Origin: Trichoplax sp. H2
Lineage: Eukaryota > Placozoa > Uniplacotomia > Trichoplacea
Assembly: GCA_003344405.1 (NCBI GenBank)
Contig: NOWV01000193.1
Coordinates: 78,057 to 142,056, forward strand
Direction: 5' to 3'
DNA length: 64,000 nucleotides
Positions 39,098-54,400 of the stretch are shown here, piece by piece (positions within the stretch are counted from its first letter, which is position 1; every line of letters begins with the position of its first letter). Below the pieces are notes generated by a model. That model ran no database searches. It saw only the letters and a list, made by a program, of their open reading frames with translations, and was not told where the DNA came from. Made by a program: the position numbers and the translations under genes.

Positions 39098-42058
39098 ATA
39101 GCATTCGTCAGATATCGAATTTTAGCCTAATATTGAATGAAATAGATGTTAATATAGGATGAGCTGAAAAGGATACTAGTAGGAGAATATAGATAGTATT
39201 GCTTGCTCATAATCATAGAAGTTTGGCGAATTATGGATAATATAAATCGATCAAAGGCGATACTAGACTACCATCAATGACTACTGTAAGAAGAAATTTA
39301 ATTCCTAGATAGTTTACAGCATTCACCAACTTATTTAGCTTATTGTAAATAAACACAAATACGTTGCGACTTGGCCGACGTAATAGCTACCCAGATAATA
39401 TAGTTAAAGATAATGATTAATACTTTAACGGTATTTTAAAAACGAGTGATTGCAATTATAAAGTAAAATTAAATGAGTATATAGCATATAATATCAATAT
39501 GTAATCTTATAATAAGTCTTAATATAGATATATAAGAATTTAATATGCGAAATAGCATAGGCTAGATCAAAGCTCTAAATGTAGCCAGTCAAGTACTCAT
39601 ATCATGATATTATGTTGTGCTAGTTGATAGAAGTAAATAAGCAAAAGTTGCGTAATAAAAAGAACTAATTCACATCTACTCTTGGAGTAACTAACGTGTA
39701 AAAATAATAAAATAGAAATATAACGATCTATATTAGCAGATGTCACAGATTTAATCGCTTTTAGTCGACTGTAATGTTAGCATTCAACGTGAATGCCATC
39801 TTTTCAATTTTTATAATGAGGCAATGATTTTTATTTTGCATCTTTAATAAGAAAATATTTAAATATCCATGCGTATCTCGTTATAACTAGTTTTAATTAA
39901 TTATCATATAGCATCTTTGCCAATAAAAGAGTTAATCAAGCTGTTTACATCGGAGTAAATAACCAAGGAAGATTGAACTTAGATAATCCGCCTCAAATTT
40001 AATTGGGTACAATCCAGTAAACATGTAATTTTAATTGTTTAATGAATTAGAATAGTTGCAGAAATGAAGACTATATACTACAAGTATTGTCAGTTTGGTT
40101 TGTATCAGTCTCTTTTAAACATAATTAGTTAATTTCATGGTTTTACTGTTCGCTTAATTGAGATATTTTTTGTTTTAATTAATTTAATGCTAATAATTTA
40201 TTGTGAACAATTACAGGTATAATTTGAATAATTAACCATCTGTTCATTACGATTAAATCTTTGTTATTTTATTGATATGATATCAATAGATCGACTGAGC
40301 CATTATTCATTGAGGGGCAACACTACCGCGACTAGGCAAAGAAATTTCTATATTTGGTGTCATCATTCAATAATTAATAATTAAAAAATCGAGAGCTTCG
40401 CATTGATAAAACCAGAGTCTAAGCAGCTGGCAGTATCGGATTTATTTACTAATAAATCAAAAAGCAATATTGGTCAGGAGAATTTATAGCTAGATCTCGC
40501 GAATTTGATTATTCGCATAGGATTGAAACAATAGAGTAAAAGTTATAAATCTATTAAATGCGGGGTAAGCAAGTGATTTGCTAATAAGTCTAAACATAAA
40601 AAGATAAAATTTATTCTAGTTTTGTCAAATTTACCAGCTTTAAGATTGAATGAATATAACCCTCAGATTTTAAGCAAATACGTCATTTCTTAATGTAAGA
40701 GATTATTTTATCCTTCTCCATATATTAATTTTTAGAAAATACTTTGAATCCAGTTTCTACTTACTTTAAATAACTTAAATTACCAATCAAGGACGCCTTA
40801 AATACATAATACCAATCTATCTCCGCGTAAAAAATCGGACAAAATCATATATATGGTATATTAAAAATTATGAGGCTGCAAAATTTACGATTCGTGGTCT
40901 GTATATTACTGTTAATAATGAAATCAAGAGGTAAGAAATCTCGAAAAATTCTGATATTTCTAATAACTATCCAACATTTTCTAGAAGTTTATCTCTTGTA
41001 TTCCTATCCGTCATATCCATGAAATTGAATTAATCGATTTTTGATGTTACATTATTGCCTTCACTGGCTTGTAACGCTTGAATATGTTACTTTAATGATT
41101 ACAACCAGGAAGAAGATTAGATAGGAGTGTTACTGTAACATTTTTAAAAACGTCAAATCTTAAGATGGTTTTCTAAGCGATGCTATAAGTCATCAATTTA
41201 AGTATAATTCGGTTTAACTTAACATATTGATTGCTATCGATGACGTTTGGATACAATTATAACTTCTCTAGTCCTAGATTAGCTTTATATTTTGTGCAAC
41301 ATTATACTGCAGTTGCTTTTGGAAATAGCTTCAACGTTGAGGTTGGTGTTATTAGATCCTATCCAGTACCTTATCTGATTAGCTTTAAAATTTTCAACGT
41401 TAAGTATTGAAAATTGAATTTAGTACATTACTCGTTACGTTTGTCTTTTTTACGAAATTGCGTCATTGCGTATTACTGTGATAACCTAGGAGAGAGCAAA
41501 ACTAATATTAGCTAAGATATATCTGATGTTTGGGATTATAATGATTGCTTTGTTAAGATTATCTTACTCAACCACTAATAACACATTTTTACATTAATAT
41601 CATTTACGCTTGACGATATTATACATCATAAGTGCTGATAATCTTAACAATATTTCATAGCAGTTCTTTTGAAGTATGTGCGATTTGTTTAAATTGCGCA
41701 GTATAATATTAAATATCGCTACCATTTCGCCTTCGTGGTTATCTACTTTGAAAATAATGCTATTTAGTCTAATATTTTTTGATTTTTGGCTATTAGTATC
41801 ACAAGCTAAAAGTACTTCAAGCGTGTAGCCAATTATGATTATGAATTTCATTTTCCTACGCTATCAGAAACTGAATTACAAATCAGTTGGCGATCCAATG
41901 TTGGATTAAATTAACTTAAGAATTTCAATCTTCCTAGAAGAAAACAATCTACTTTGTTAATTATGAGCTTAAATTGGTTTAGGTGCTTAAAATTAGTTAT
42001 CTATATGATTCCCTTCGTCTTTGGCAATTAGCTAAATAAAATGTATGAAAGATTCTAT
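39098..42058. other. Intergenic; one weak minus-strand frame
   Basis: Mostly featureless AT-rich DNA. A minus frame at 41851-41600 (83 codons) starts with a signal-peptide-like segment (MKFIIIIGYTLEVLLAC) and then EGEMVAIFNIILRNLN, faintly like the start of a periplasmic-type ligand-binding (ANF receptor or glutamate-receptor N-terminal) domain. I found no following exons, so I do not call a gene. Confidence 0.35.
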
Positions 42059-42063
42059 GCTAG

Positions 42064-42499
42064 TGTCACAAACCAGCTTCGTGACAAGGATAACGTAAAA
42101 CAAATCTCTAAATTACTCTAGTCTCCGGGATTCAGTATCCCTACTCACAAGAATTTAGGCGCCTTTGATTCTACGTTAAACTCAACTAGACAATTGAGAA
42201 CTGCTTTATTCAACTATCTGACGGGCTTATATACCCTTCTATAGCAGCTAACATTCACAAGTCATCTTATAAAAATACTTGGGTGAGAACATTTACTAAC
42301 TAGTTTTTCACAGTCGGACTACAATATGTCTATTCACAGAATCATTTCAGTGCACATTACAGCACAGCAATAAATTTACTGTAACACATTTATAATTAGA
42401 GTAATTCCTATTGTAAGGAACTAGATGTAATATATTATTACTATATTATACTAACCAAATTTAGATAACTATTTCTTCACGGTAGTTCATACCGTGACA
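42064..42499 (-). mobile_element. Solo LTR, family B copy 3
   Basis: 436 bp with a perfect GCTAG duplication on both sides (42059-42063 and 42500-42504). Starts TGTCACAAACC and ends CATACCGTGACA. On the minus strand a TATATAAG box (complement of 42226-42233) precedes AATAAA (complement of 42205-42210), which sets the orientation. It is the cleanest member of family B. Confidence 0.85.
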
Positions 42500-42504
42500 G
42501 CTAG

Positions 42505-45426
42505 TATTGATCGAATAGAGTCTAATCCTTTAATATTGCCGAGTTAGCTTGAACTAGTCAGCTCTTGAGCACGATTTAGCGCACATATGTTAGGTTATCG
42601 TACTAGAAGATTTGATCTATACTTAGCTACCATACGAAACGCTAAAATAATCTATATTATTCATATTACCATAATTTATTTTCGTGATACATGCCGTATA
42701 ACTTTACCCTAATTGCTGTTTAAGGAAAAACTACTTGATTGAAATATTAGAATTAGCTATCCTGATCACTGCGATTCGCTGTTAATATCATTTCATTCAA
42801 TCTAGAAAGTTTCTTTTACACTGTTATTTGTGCAAGAAGTAAATGACTTGGTCAGTCAATTTGCAATTTATTTACCTTGACTATTGGCCTTTTGATATCC
42901 TTTATGCGTTCATCTGGAGAACATCGAATAGCCTATTCCTAATCGGGTGCTTGAAACTTACCGCACTATTTTTTTCCCAATAATTATTCTTTGCAGGAAA
43001 ATAATTAAAAAAATTATTTATACCAAGTACTCGAATTTTCAACTTTTGCAATAAACAGCATGGAACATATTGTTATTAAAAGTACAATAGTAAATAGTTT
43101 TACCCATTCTGATGTCAAGACCCACAGTTATTATGCAAACGGAAATTAAAAGAATTTATTATACCGTCCTTCCTGGTAATAAAATAATACAGTACTATTA
43201 GATAAAGGTGCAAAGCTTAATTTTTTTCTTTTAGTCTCTTTAATGCTGTGCTAACAGCTATTTATAGATTAAATTAATTTTTGTCTTGCCATAGATATCA
43301 TAGGTGTTGCCAATCCTAGAAGGTGACTAATATTTTAGTTTATCATATAGCCTAGGATATCCTTAGTGATCTTAATTTCAAGATTTCATTATTAAAGATA
43401 TAGTCATTTTATTTTACATGTAATTAGGGGCAGAATGTTCTTCGGATAATTTAGTTAATTAATTAAATACGGATTGCAGTGAATTTGACTTAGAAATTTC
43501 TACTATAAAGGAAAGACGTGAATATATTGGAAGTTTAAAATTTTTCGTTTAAGAGTATATAGGAATAGATAGGGATAGACTTTGATCTATCGTTAAATAG
43601 GTAACAACATATTCTGTAGCGCGATAACTTGTCCAGTTGTCATGGCTTTTAAAAATGATTTCGAATAAAATTTATTATCAATATTGGAAGAGGTTTAGTT
43701 CAATCGTGTTCATGTAAATAAATTACTCTTGATTAATTTTCGCTGATGCAGTATCTTTATTCCTAATTATGTATATTGATTAATGCTGGGAACTGATAAT
43801 TATGGAAAGGTTCAATTTATAAAATTGAATAATTTCTATCAATACAACTAGAATTTTGTGCATTTCAGAAAGTAATAATACAGTATAAATACTATTAAAG
43901 TTTCATAAGTTGCAAAGTATAAATACAGCAAGTTCGGGAAGTGAAATTAATATAAAAGTATCTTAAAAAAGGAAGGTAACCTTTCTTCTTGAGATTCCGA
44001 ATTTAATGTAAAAGATTTAATTACTCTAGTAATTGTTCTAAAGTGATTTACAGGCATTATAAAGTTCTGTTAATATTCCCTACATTCTCAGAATGTATGT
44101 GCTTGGGTGTATATGATAATGTCTTGAAATGTGAGCAGCTAAATTTTTCTTGAACTCTTATGATATTATGGCCGTTCATCTCTGTAAAACAACTGAGAAA
44201 TCTGATCATGCAGATAATTATAAAATATAGCATGCAAATTATTTATAGCCATGTCATTAGCCTCCACAAATCACCACGATAAATTCAGACTTATGATTTA
44301 CAAAGATCTTAATTTCATTATTTATGAACTCGCACACATAAATATGTGACGATGAACACATTTATTCATGAAATATTACATTTGAGATCAGTCTAATTCA
44401 GTTAAATTATAGATGAACTACCACGTTTTCCTTTTAATTATTACAATTTTATTACATTTTCTTAATTAAAGCAATCTTTAAGATTTGCAATTTTTTCGTA
44501 AAGACATGAATTAACATTTACATACTGTACTGTACTCATTACCATACTACGTTATACGCAGTACTATACAAAAAAGTTCATTCTACTTTGCTTATGGTTG
44601 CGAGCTACTTTCTCTTTCTATTTTTCAACCGGTAATTTTTACCTTAGGTTTTAAAACAAATGAGTTCAGTACATGATGAATGCGTATGCTCACAGGTAAA
44701 AACATATAAACATTGGTAAACAATTATGGCGAAGTTATGGATTCGGCATAAGCTACTGCTGAGATAGGGTAATTTTATAATTATGTTTCAGTCAAAGTAA
44801 CACTTTAGTTGTAGAAATTTAAAGGTCGAGTTAAAATGGTGACGAATTTCAGTACTCAAAAATTTCCGGTTATGTAGATGGCAGTCTATCTGTAAAAAAT
44901 AATTATTAACGTTACATGTCTTAATTTAACTTTCGTAAACAAAAAAGACATATCATATTTTCATAGTTAATTTTGCTCAACTGTATCTTTGGACTAAATC
45001 AGTTATTTAGATGTATATCATTAAGAACGTTATCGTATTTACTGCATCGAATCCACTAGTATCAGTAGAATTAATAGTGAGACAATTTTAAATACCAATA
45101 AACTCTCTTTATACACTACTTATGCTTAATGTTTAGGTATAGTCTTGAGTCCAATCCGATCTTTTATTTACGAATTTTTATACATCATGGCGCAATATTG
45201 GCATGCAATTATCATCAAGTGTAAATAAAGCACTTTTATATTTTACAACTCATTTGATTATGTGCTTATATCGCATATTTTATGCATTATTTTTTAACGC
45301 TATTTCGTGGTGTAGATAAGCACCATATATGAGATATCATTTTAACGTTATATTTGTAAAAGAAACACTTAAAGCACATATCACTATATAACAATAAAAA
45401 CAATTTTGTATTTAACTGCTGTATAG
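42505..45426. other. Upstream region of the LRR gene
   Basis: Should contain the promoter and first (signal peptide) exon of the LRR gene. A Met at about 44594 followed by a hydrophobic run (SYFLFLFF) and a GTAATT donor is a candidate, but its phase does not match the next accepted exon. A short stretch at about 44520-44540 repeats the ACTGTACTGTAC word of the GTAC arrays. Confidence 0.35.
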
Positions 45427-48400
45427 TTCTTGGCACGCTTAAGCTTTGTGATAGCTGCTATGAAAACTCCTGCTGTAATTGTGTGGATTGGACAATATGC
45501 TATGGTCGGATGTCTTCTATATATACGAATGCTACAGATGCTCCTAACGACATTAGTACATCTTCAATTCAATCTCTGTAAGAAAATTTAAAGCCTAATA
45601 TGAATACTAGTGCGTGAGTCGTGCTATTTTTATTATATGATATATGTAGTATTAGTATCGAGCAATTGTTGACTTAGATTACCTAAGCAATTTCTGTATA
45701 GAAAGACCTCTGCTTACAAGACATTTAAAATTACGTTTGATTATTTCTTCAGTATCTATAATAATTCACTTCAAATCAATAAGAAAAATATTAAAGAGCT
45801 ATTTTGTTAGTTGTCTCAGTTAAGGATAAACTTATTTATGCATTTAAAGTTTAAAATAGTGTTTATCGTGAGATCTTTTATGACAAATCTCTTATTTTTA
45901 GGCAATATTAGTTCGTAAGTAAAGTCAATTCTTATGCTAACATGGCAACAACGAAATAACTGATATTTAGCTGCTGAGATAAATGAGCAAGAAGGAATTG
46001 ATAGTAGAGAAATGATTGTAAAAAATTTAAATTTATCTTTTGTTGGAGCTTTACAACAGACAGAGATTATTGCTTATTAAATACCTTATATATAGCGGAT
46101 TAAATATATGATTTTTTTTATTACTTTTGCCGTCGAAATTAAGGAGAATAAGGTTTGCTTTATCGTAAAGCGACTATGTTTTCCGAAGTCCACATTAGAA
46201 AATCATTGCAGCTATATAAGATGCACTATTACAAAATTTGCACATCAGATATTATGGAAGTGCTTCTGCTTCATAGTGATCTATTACCGTGATCTTCCTT
46301 TATTATTATACTGAAAATAAATTCAAACTTTTACGGGCTGGTTTGTGATCTTAAAGACAGCAATAAAGAGTATATATCACAGATTCATACCTCACCGTGA
46401 TCTCATACATCGCGCTACGTATCCTTGAAATTGTAGATAGTGCTGTGGATGGATTGGTCTGCATACATAATCTCTAACTACAAGAATCAATACAATAAAG
46501 TAATACTTACTCTGATACAATATCGTAACATCCATAGAGCCTTACCATAATGAGGACTTCAGACTTAGATTACCGAAATTTTACAAATCCTACTGCAAAT
46601 GTAGCTGCATTTTTAGTCTTCAAGTAGACCAATTTTCTTTGAAGCAAACTTATAATTTTTTTGTTTTTAAGATTTTAGTTTTAACGTTATTAACTGATAA
46701 TATCTTATCCGTGACTCAGGTATGTCGAAAATTTAAATTCAACTATTCAAGAATTGCTATTCTGTAGCTATCGAAATATGTAAGTTTTTGAGATAAGCAC
46801 CAAATCAATAATCCTCCCTGCATGCACAAAATTAAATGTAATTGATGTACATATTGTAAATCATTAAATATAATATTATAATACTTAATATATTTGCACT
46901 AAATACTATAAGCTATCGCTTTTTAATTTATCAGAGCAATATATTCCAGTCATATTTATCGATTAGCGCCAGAGACATTTGAAAGATGCGATAATCTTAA
47001 GACATTGTAAGTTAAAGATTACAGAAACTAATCAGTCATGGTAGTTGTACAAATTTTTTCGAATGCGAATAATCTTTATACTTTTACAAAGAAAACTCCA
47101 TGCCTAAAATCTTTCGCATAACCATGAAAGTGAAACCTATACAGTTTTTATGACCATAATTATTCCTTGTCAATGAATATAACTACTAGTGTGAAAAATT
47201 ATGGTTATTATAAAAGTAATCAATTTCGTGCAGGAGCTTTATTCAAAATTTTCTCAAATTCGATGAAATAGTGGACGTTGTAACGGCGCTAGATTCACTG
47301 AAGGGACTGTGAGTATGAGTATACATTCTCTGTATCATAATGTCAACGTTATTTGTAAAATAATGCAAAATAAGTATTAGTAAATTTTAATCGAATTCTA
47401 CTAGGAGCTTCGATTTTAATATTCGCATTCAATTTTGCCACACTTGTAATTTTAAGCTAATTTGTGCTAAAATTTGGAAAAATATTGATCGAAAATAAAA
47501 TATTAAGTAATGATAACAAATAAGGATACCTTAGGTTATATTCGCTTCTGTTTTTTCGGGGACCTATTTTCACTTACTGTAATGTAACTTAGTAATGTGA
47601 TTGTAGACTGTTAGCCATGTTTAGTATAATGTACGGTAGATATTTATCCTAAGAGATATTTGGTAACTATAACTATAGACTGTAGTGGTATAGACTCTAT
47701 ACTAGAATACAGATGACTATATACAGTAAGGTGTTGAGTTACTAATAAGGTTATAGGTAAAAATAGAACTGTAAATCATATATTAGGATATGCTTAATTC
47801 ATTATACTTTGGCTGGTGTGAATAATGTCTACGTAAATACTGTAGTTGTATCCATATTGGATTAATGATGATCCGCAGTAGAATAGTCTTACTAAGAATA
47901 ATTTAACTATGTATACAACAAGGTAAAATGTTGCCATGCGGATTGTAGCTGCGAATGCTACGAAAAGTATAAAAGCATGCAACTTTAGATTATTCTGTTA
48001 GTTCGTTGTAGAAGTCTTTAGTAGTAGTATTCGGCTAGAGTAGAGCTGTGTGTAGTTGATCTTTGTATAAGATTCAATGAAGCCTTTATTTTTCTAAAAT
48101 TTGGAATTTCGTGATTGGTATTTATCACACTTGCCAAGTGTAGATTATATACGAGTTGATATCTTCAGTACATCTACCTATTTATTAGGGTATAAATTTG
48201 TGCTAGTTAAGGTTTTCATTACATAGCTTTAAGTTCTTTGCTCACGTTATGGCTTGAATTATGACAAGTTAAAGTGTTATTGAAGTAAAAAACTTGATTA
48301 GACAACTTGCATACTCAAATTGCGTAACTAAAATTAATAATCCGGTAAATAAATTTTCACAGAGTTATAAAGGCTAATAAGTTCAAAGATTCTCCTGTCA

Positions 48401-51400
48401 ATTTTCGCAACTTATTTTGCAATCAGTTAGGATCTCTGAAAATATTGTAAGTAATTTTGCTTCATCAATAGTTTAGCAATGCTGGAAATTGTCTGACGTG
48501 CAGACTATAGTAATGACAAACTTTGATAATACTAAAATGTTGATTTACTTATCTGGTTGTGAGAATTTTTACATTGCTATTGCAAATCCGTTACTGATAT
48601 TTGGATTAAATTTTTTTATATTATTTAGTGTTTATGAATATGAACGCTTGGTCGATATTGGAATTAAAACGTTTCATTATTTACCTAATCTGACAACATT
48701 GTACGTAATTATTTTATGATTTTATCAAAAATTTTAATTTTGGTTGGTAAGTTGTAGAAATTTATAGTTGTATTTTGGAATGACGACAATTTGCAATGTT
48801 ATTGTCTCAAATACTGAAGATGTATTTCAAGCACGGCCATTCATAATAAGGAAACTAATGGCTAAGTCGCAAATAATTGTCTAACAGGAATACATTCACT
48901 CCTCATAAAAAAGTGTCACCGACTGACTGCGGCTGCTAATTTTTCATATTTCTAGCGTAACTATTTAGAAATATTAACAATATAATTAGTTTATGATAGT
49001 AATAGTATGAGAATTAAATTAAATTAAGAAATTTACTTTAAAATTCTAAGGTATTTTCAATAAGACGATTGCGATTACCTTAAAAAGGGTCTTGTAATAA
49101 TTTTAATAAGCATCATTTTGTAGACATAGAAACAAACGCATACTCATGATATCGACTTATAATAATATCCATAATTATAATGAGGAATTCAATAGCAGGT
49201 GTATTTCATTGCAGAGGATTATCGCATAACCGTATCGTGCAACTCCGTCCTGAGAATTTTGCAAATTTGATAAATTTGCAAGTTTTGTACGTAAAATAGT
49301 TAGCAATAATAATTCAAAATTATTACATTTGAGCTTGTTTTGCAACATCTCCATTTCATTAAACAAATTATAAATGCATAATTAACTCTTAATGAATTGA
49401 TAATCTGATTTTAGGAATATTAGTCATAACAGAATCCATCTCATCCTTGAGAATACCTTTATTTCCTTGAAAAAATTAAGACATTTGTAAGTTAACAGAA
49501 CACATTTTTACGTCCACGGTGATATCCTAAGTTGTTGTCTAAAGGTATACTCGAAAGTAACGCCAGATGAAATGTTATTTCTATTCTATCACTATTGTTG
49601 TAATACTGCTAGATGTTTATCAGTATTATAAAACTAATGCACTACGTAGTCGCTAGGCAATTTAATGAATAGTAATCACGCTTCCTCTAAAAGTTTCTAG
49701 ACAACTGTAGTGGACAATTAATACTAAAAGAATTTTAGTACAACTCTAAATATTAACAATCTCCTGATCGTCACAATAAATAGCTAGGCTCTCTCAGACA
49801 AAACTACTGATAGTAAATCTATGTCGACATCAATTAATTTTCAATATATGGACAATTTCATAAAAAGATATATGTAACGTAGTAGATATGGTATTATTAT
49901 GGATATCAATCTATGCACTTAAACAAAAAATAAGCATGTGATAAAGTGAATTGAGTAAATTATTTTCCTAAGACACAGAGGTTTCATTTTTTTGAATTTA
50001 GATTGACACTTTATCACTGTGATAAAGTGATCTTCAAAACAATAAATCAAGAACTACAGTTTCTTGTAAATTTCACTTTATTACTGAAGTTAGGTTCGTC
50101 TAACTACCAAGGACTATCTGGCTATCTGACAATCTACTTATTACAGCAAAATTCACGATTTATATACGATTATTTACAGAATGCTTTTACTGTAACAAAT
50201 CTTATCTTGCCCATTAAGTCGCAAGATCAGATCTAAATTTACTATCGCGCAATCTATTCATAATTCGCACGTCTATTTAAAGCATTACAATACAATATTT
50301 ACAGTACTAACTGTGATATATACCAATCACGAAATTTCCAAATTTTAGAAAAATAAGAGCTTCATTGAATCTTATACAAAGATCAACTACACACAGCTCT
50401 ACTCTAGCCGAATACTACTACTAAAGACTTCTAGAACGAACTAACAGAATAATCTAAAGTTGCATGCTTTTATACTTTCCGCTACAATCCAATACTAAGT
50501 TACATTACACTAAATATTCTTAGTAAGACTATTCTACTGCGGACCATCATTAATCCAATATGGATACGACTACAGTATTTACGTAGACATTATTCACACC
50601 AGCCAAAGTACAATGAATTAACCATATCCTAATACATGATTTACAGTTCTATTTTTACCTATAACCTCATTAGTAACTCAACACCTTACTGTATATAGTC
50701 ATCTGTACTCTAGCATAGAGTCTCTACCACTACAGTCTATAGTTATAGCTACCAAATATCTCTTAGGATAAATATCTACCATACATTATACTACACATGG
50801 CTAACAGTCTACAATCCCAATACTAAGTTACATTACACTAACATACTTAGCGCAAATCTATTTATATCTCAGATCTTTATATAAACATCTTAATAGATTC
50901 GCTACAATACGTACTGTAAACATCTTCTACAAATAGATTCTTGCACAATCTTACACTCTAGCTTACAAGTTAAGTTATTCTCGTACAGTCTTAAAATAGT
51001 AATCTAAGCTATATTTGGGGCTGCAATACAATCACTAAGCATTAGTCTACGAAAGTCGCCTTGCGATATAACTGCATAACGTATTGGTGTTCGAAGTTGG
51101 AATCTTAGTAACTTATTTCGTTGTGAAGTTCCAATGTATTAAAAATGTCTCACTATGGCGCTCTCGAGAATTTACCCTGGTTCTAAAATTATAATATTGC
51201 AATGAGACAATTTCTCGTACTTTAGAAAGTGGTTTTAACCAATTTGTCTATGCTATGTCAATTTAGATCCTTCGATTTAACTCTAAAATAAGTAAGAGTA
51301 CAGAAAATTCAGCATCAATGATTAATATTAACTTGAGAATGTTGTTTCTTGTTGAAATACAGTGCTATGAAACCTTCTAATTTTATCTTAATAAATTAAA

Positions 51401-54400
51401 AATCGCATAAAATAAAAATAGTGTTCTTCTATTCTATAATAAGTCTACAGTTATATACTCATAATAAACTTACGCTTCACTCTTCATGGTTTCTTAATAC
51501 TGTGACTCCCTATTTTACGGAGATCTAAAATTTTTAAGACCCCTAGAGTCATAGCTGCGTCAACCCTGCTTTATGGAAAAGTTTATGCGAATACAATTTT
51601 TATTGATTAATATTAAATTGTACACAAATACTCTTGTGGCTGTTAGTAAACGAAATTAAAAATTATGTAACTGAGCTATTCTTGCTACCACAGCAATTCT
51701 AGTTTAGATTCGAGAAAGGTCTCGAAAGATATTTAATGCAACTGCTTTCGATCGTAATTCGGTAGTGATTCCTGTTTCGTTAGTGAAGCTAACAATTGTG
51801 GTAATAATAACTTAACTTTAGTAATGTTTTAGTCTATCATATGCCAGCTTAAGCTACAACTTGAACATATTAAACCATAGCTCCAATTTCATTATTTAAT
51901 TATGACATTTTAAGAAAGTGCAAGAATTTATGATATTTATAACATACTCTTATACCGAAACGTTTAATTTCATGAATTATCATGCTAGAAATATGGCAGT
52001 CAATAACGTCAGAAAAATTGATTCTGATACCTTTTACGGGCTCGAAAATCTAAAATATATGTAAGTATAAGCTGAAGATTTCAAACATAATTCGTAGTCT
52101 AGCTCACCTGCATCTGGAAAAGCAAAATTATGAAATAAGTCAGTATGCGTAATGTTACCGATTTGTGATACCAATGTTGAGATATAGCACATAAATTTTA
52201 TTCACAATATCAATGAAGTGAAGCTTGCTCTCATTATGGTGCATCAATAGTAAAACTTGATTTTTTAAATAAGATCTTCATTACTACTTTATCTTAGTAA
52301 GTACCAGTGAGCCCTTGCAGACTCAACTGCGCCATTTTAACGTACTCTAAGCAATTTGAAAAGCAGAAATAGGACTTTTTAGAAATATTATTAAGACGTT
52401 TGATCATCCAGAATTTCTCAGTAGCTTATAAACCGTAACCTATTCATATTAAATAAAGCTTATAATTGACGTCAGCTCTTTTAGGTCTAATATTTACGCT
52501 TGTAACTTATTGTATATACGTGCGATTGATAATCTGTTCTTGGCATAGGTCATAAATAGTTGTATTCTTGAATTTTTTTTGATATATAAAAAGGAATCCA
52601 AATTCAAATGGGCGAGATATTTGCTCTTTCAGATTATCATCTAATAAATAGCAAATATAAATGTGCTTTCTTTTAAGTGAAAACTTTGCACTTAAATTAA
52701 TCGGGGTTATGTTAACTTTCAAACATTTCATAAATACAATCAGGCTAAATGGATGAATATATTATTTGATACGTATTTTTTAGAAATTTGAAAATGAACC
52801 ATATAGAACAAATTCATAATCAAGTCTTGGAATCTTTACCAAATTTATTGCATCTGTAAGATTTGCTAGCCAAGAATACATTTATCATAAATATTCATGC
52901 AGTTATAGTTTCTTTTTAAATAGTGTTGTATTCTACACATCAATTTGGTCTTGTATTTTGTATCCTTTACAATTAATATTTGGATCTCATTTTGCTTAAG
53001 AGTTCATTTAAACTTTATTATACTGTAATAAGGGCTAATATACGAAATCTTTCATTAAGGATTATATCCTCCAATCGTCAAATTGCTATAAATTTTAGAG
53101 AAACGAAGAATAATTCAACGCTAAGGATAATGTAATACCGCTGTTTCTGAATCAGTCTTAATTTGCATTAGTATGGTCATCAAGACTTCGGAGTTAATGA
53201 AATAATTGACGATTAACAATGATATTAAGCAAAAGAAAATATGTTTAATTAACGTAGATTAAGTGCTGAAATCCATTTTATTATAGGAGAATGCTAAATT
53301 GTAAAAATATATGCATTTTAGTAATTTAGAAGCCAATTCTATCTCTTCCATGACGTCCGAAACATTCTATGGGATGCAAAATTTAAAATTTATGTGAGTA
53401 TACATCCAGTAGAAAATGCAAGGCAAACTTAATTGAAAATTTTTTTTGGCTTAAATTTGTCATTTTTTAACGATGTTGTAAACGATAAATTAACTGTATG
53501 CGAGACTGAGATTTCGAATGCTATCAGAAATCTTTATAGCTTTTCAACACGTATAAATTGTTAGCACAATTTTATTTTCTCAAAAATATGGTAAAAAGCA
53601 TAAAACTATTACTTGAAAGTAATACTAGCTGAATTTAAAAAAAATTACCTGTAACAGTTCTGCTAAGACTTTTTGCTCCTATATCGCTTATTACTTCAAC
53701 ATTATATCAAAACATAGATTAAATTAGTTAAAAGATACATTATGAAGGTTATAAATAGATCACTCTGAATTCTTGGTTTATTAATTTGTTTATATTTATT
53801 CACGAATTTCTCAGTAAGATGGCAAATAATAGGCTAACTGTAATTCAAAGCGGTGCTTTCCAGAATTTGTCGAATTTGCAGAAGATGTAAGCATTTTAGA
53901 GATCTAATTTCTTGGGATTTTTCTCTATACGCCCTTAAAATCAAAGTCGAGATTTAGAGTCACATTTTAACGCTAAGAAAAGGTTCTATAGCATACCCAC
54001 ATAGACAGTATTAGTAGTAAAGAGGTTCAAATTTCGCGTATTTAACAAATTTTTCTAAAAGGTCCTCATCCAAAGCAACTATGGCTGTACTGATTTCATG
54101 TAGATACTACGCCAATAATATGAATTAGAATATTTAAATAATTTAATATTCTAAATTTATCTTTAGATATCTCAATCGAAATTTCATCGTCAAATTAGAA
54201 GATAATGCCTTTAGCAACTTACCTAGCCTAAAAATATTGTTAGTATTTCTAAAAAACTGATATACTTAAATACGGATTTATGCTACTATAAACAGACTTA
54301 CTAAGCGGGTTTAAAATTTATAATAAACTTATTTCCAGGCATTGATTAACCTCGATACAACTATCCCTGTATTTAATTATGTTAATGAACGATTTATAAA

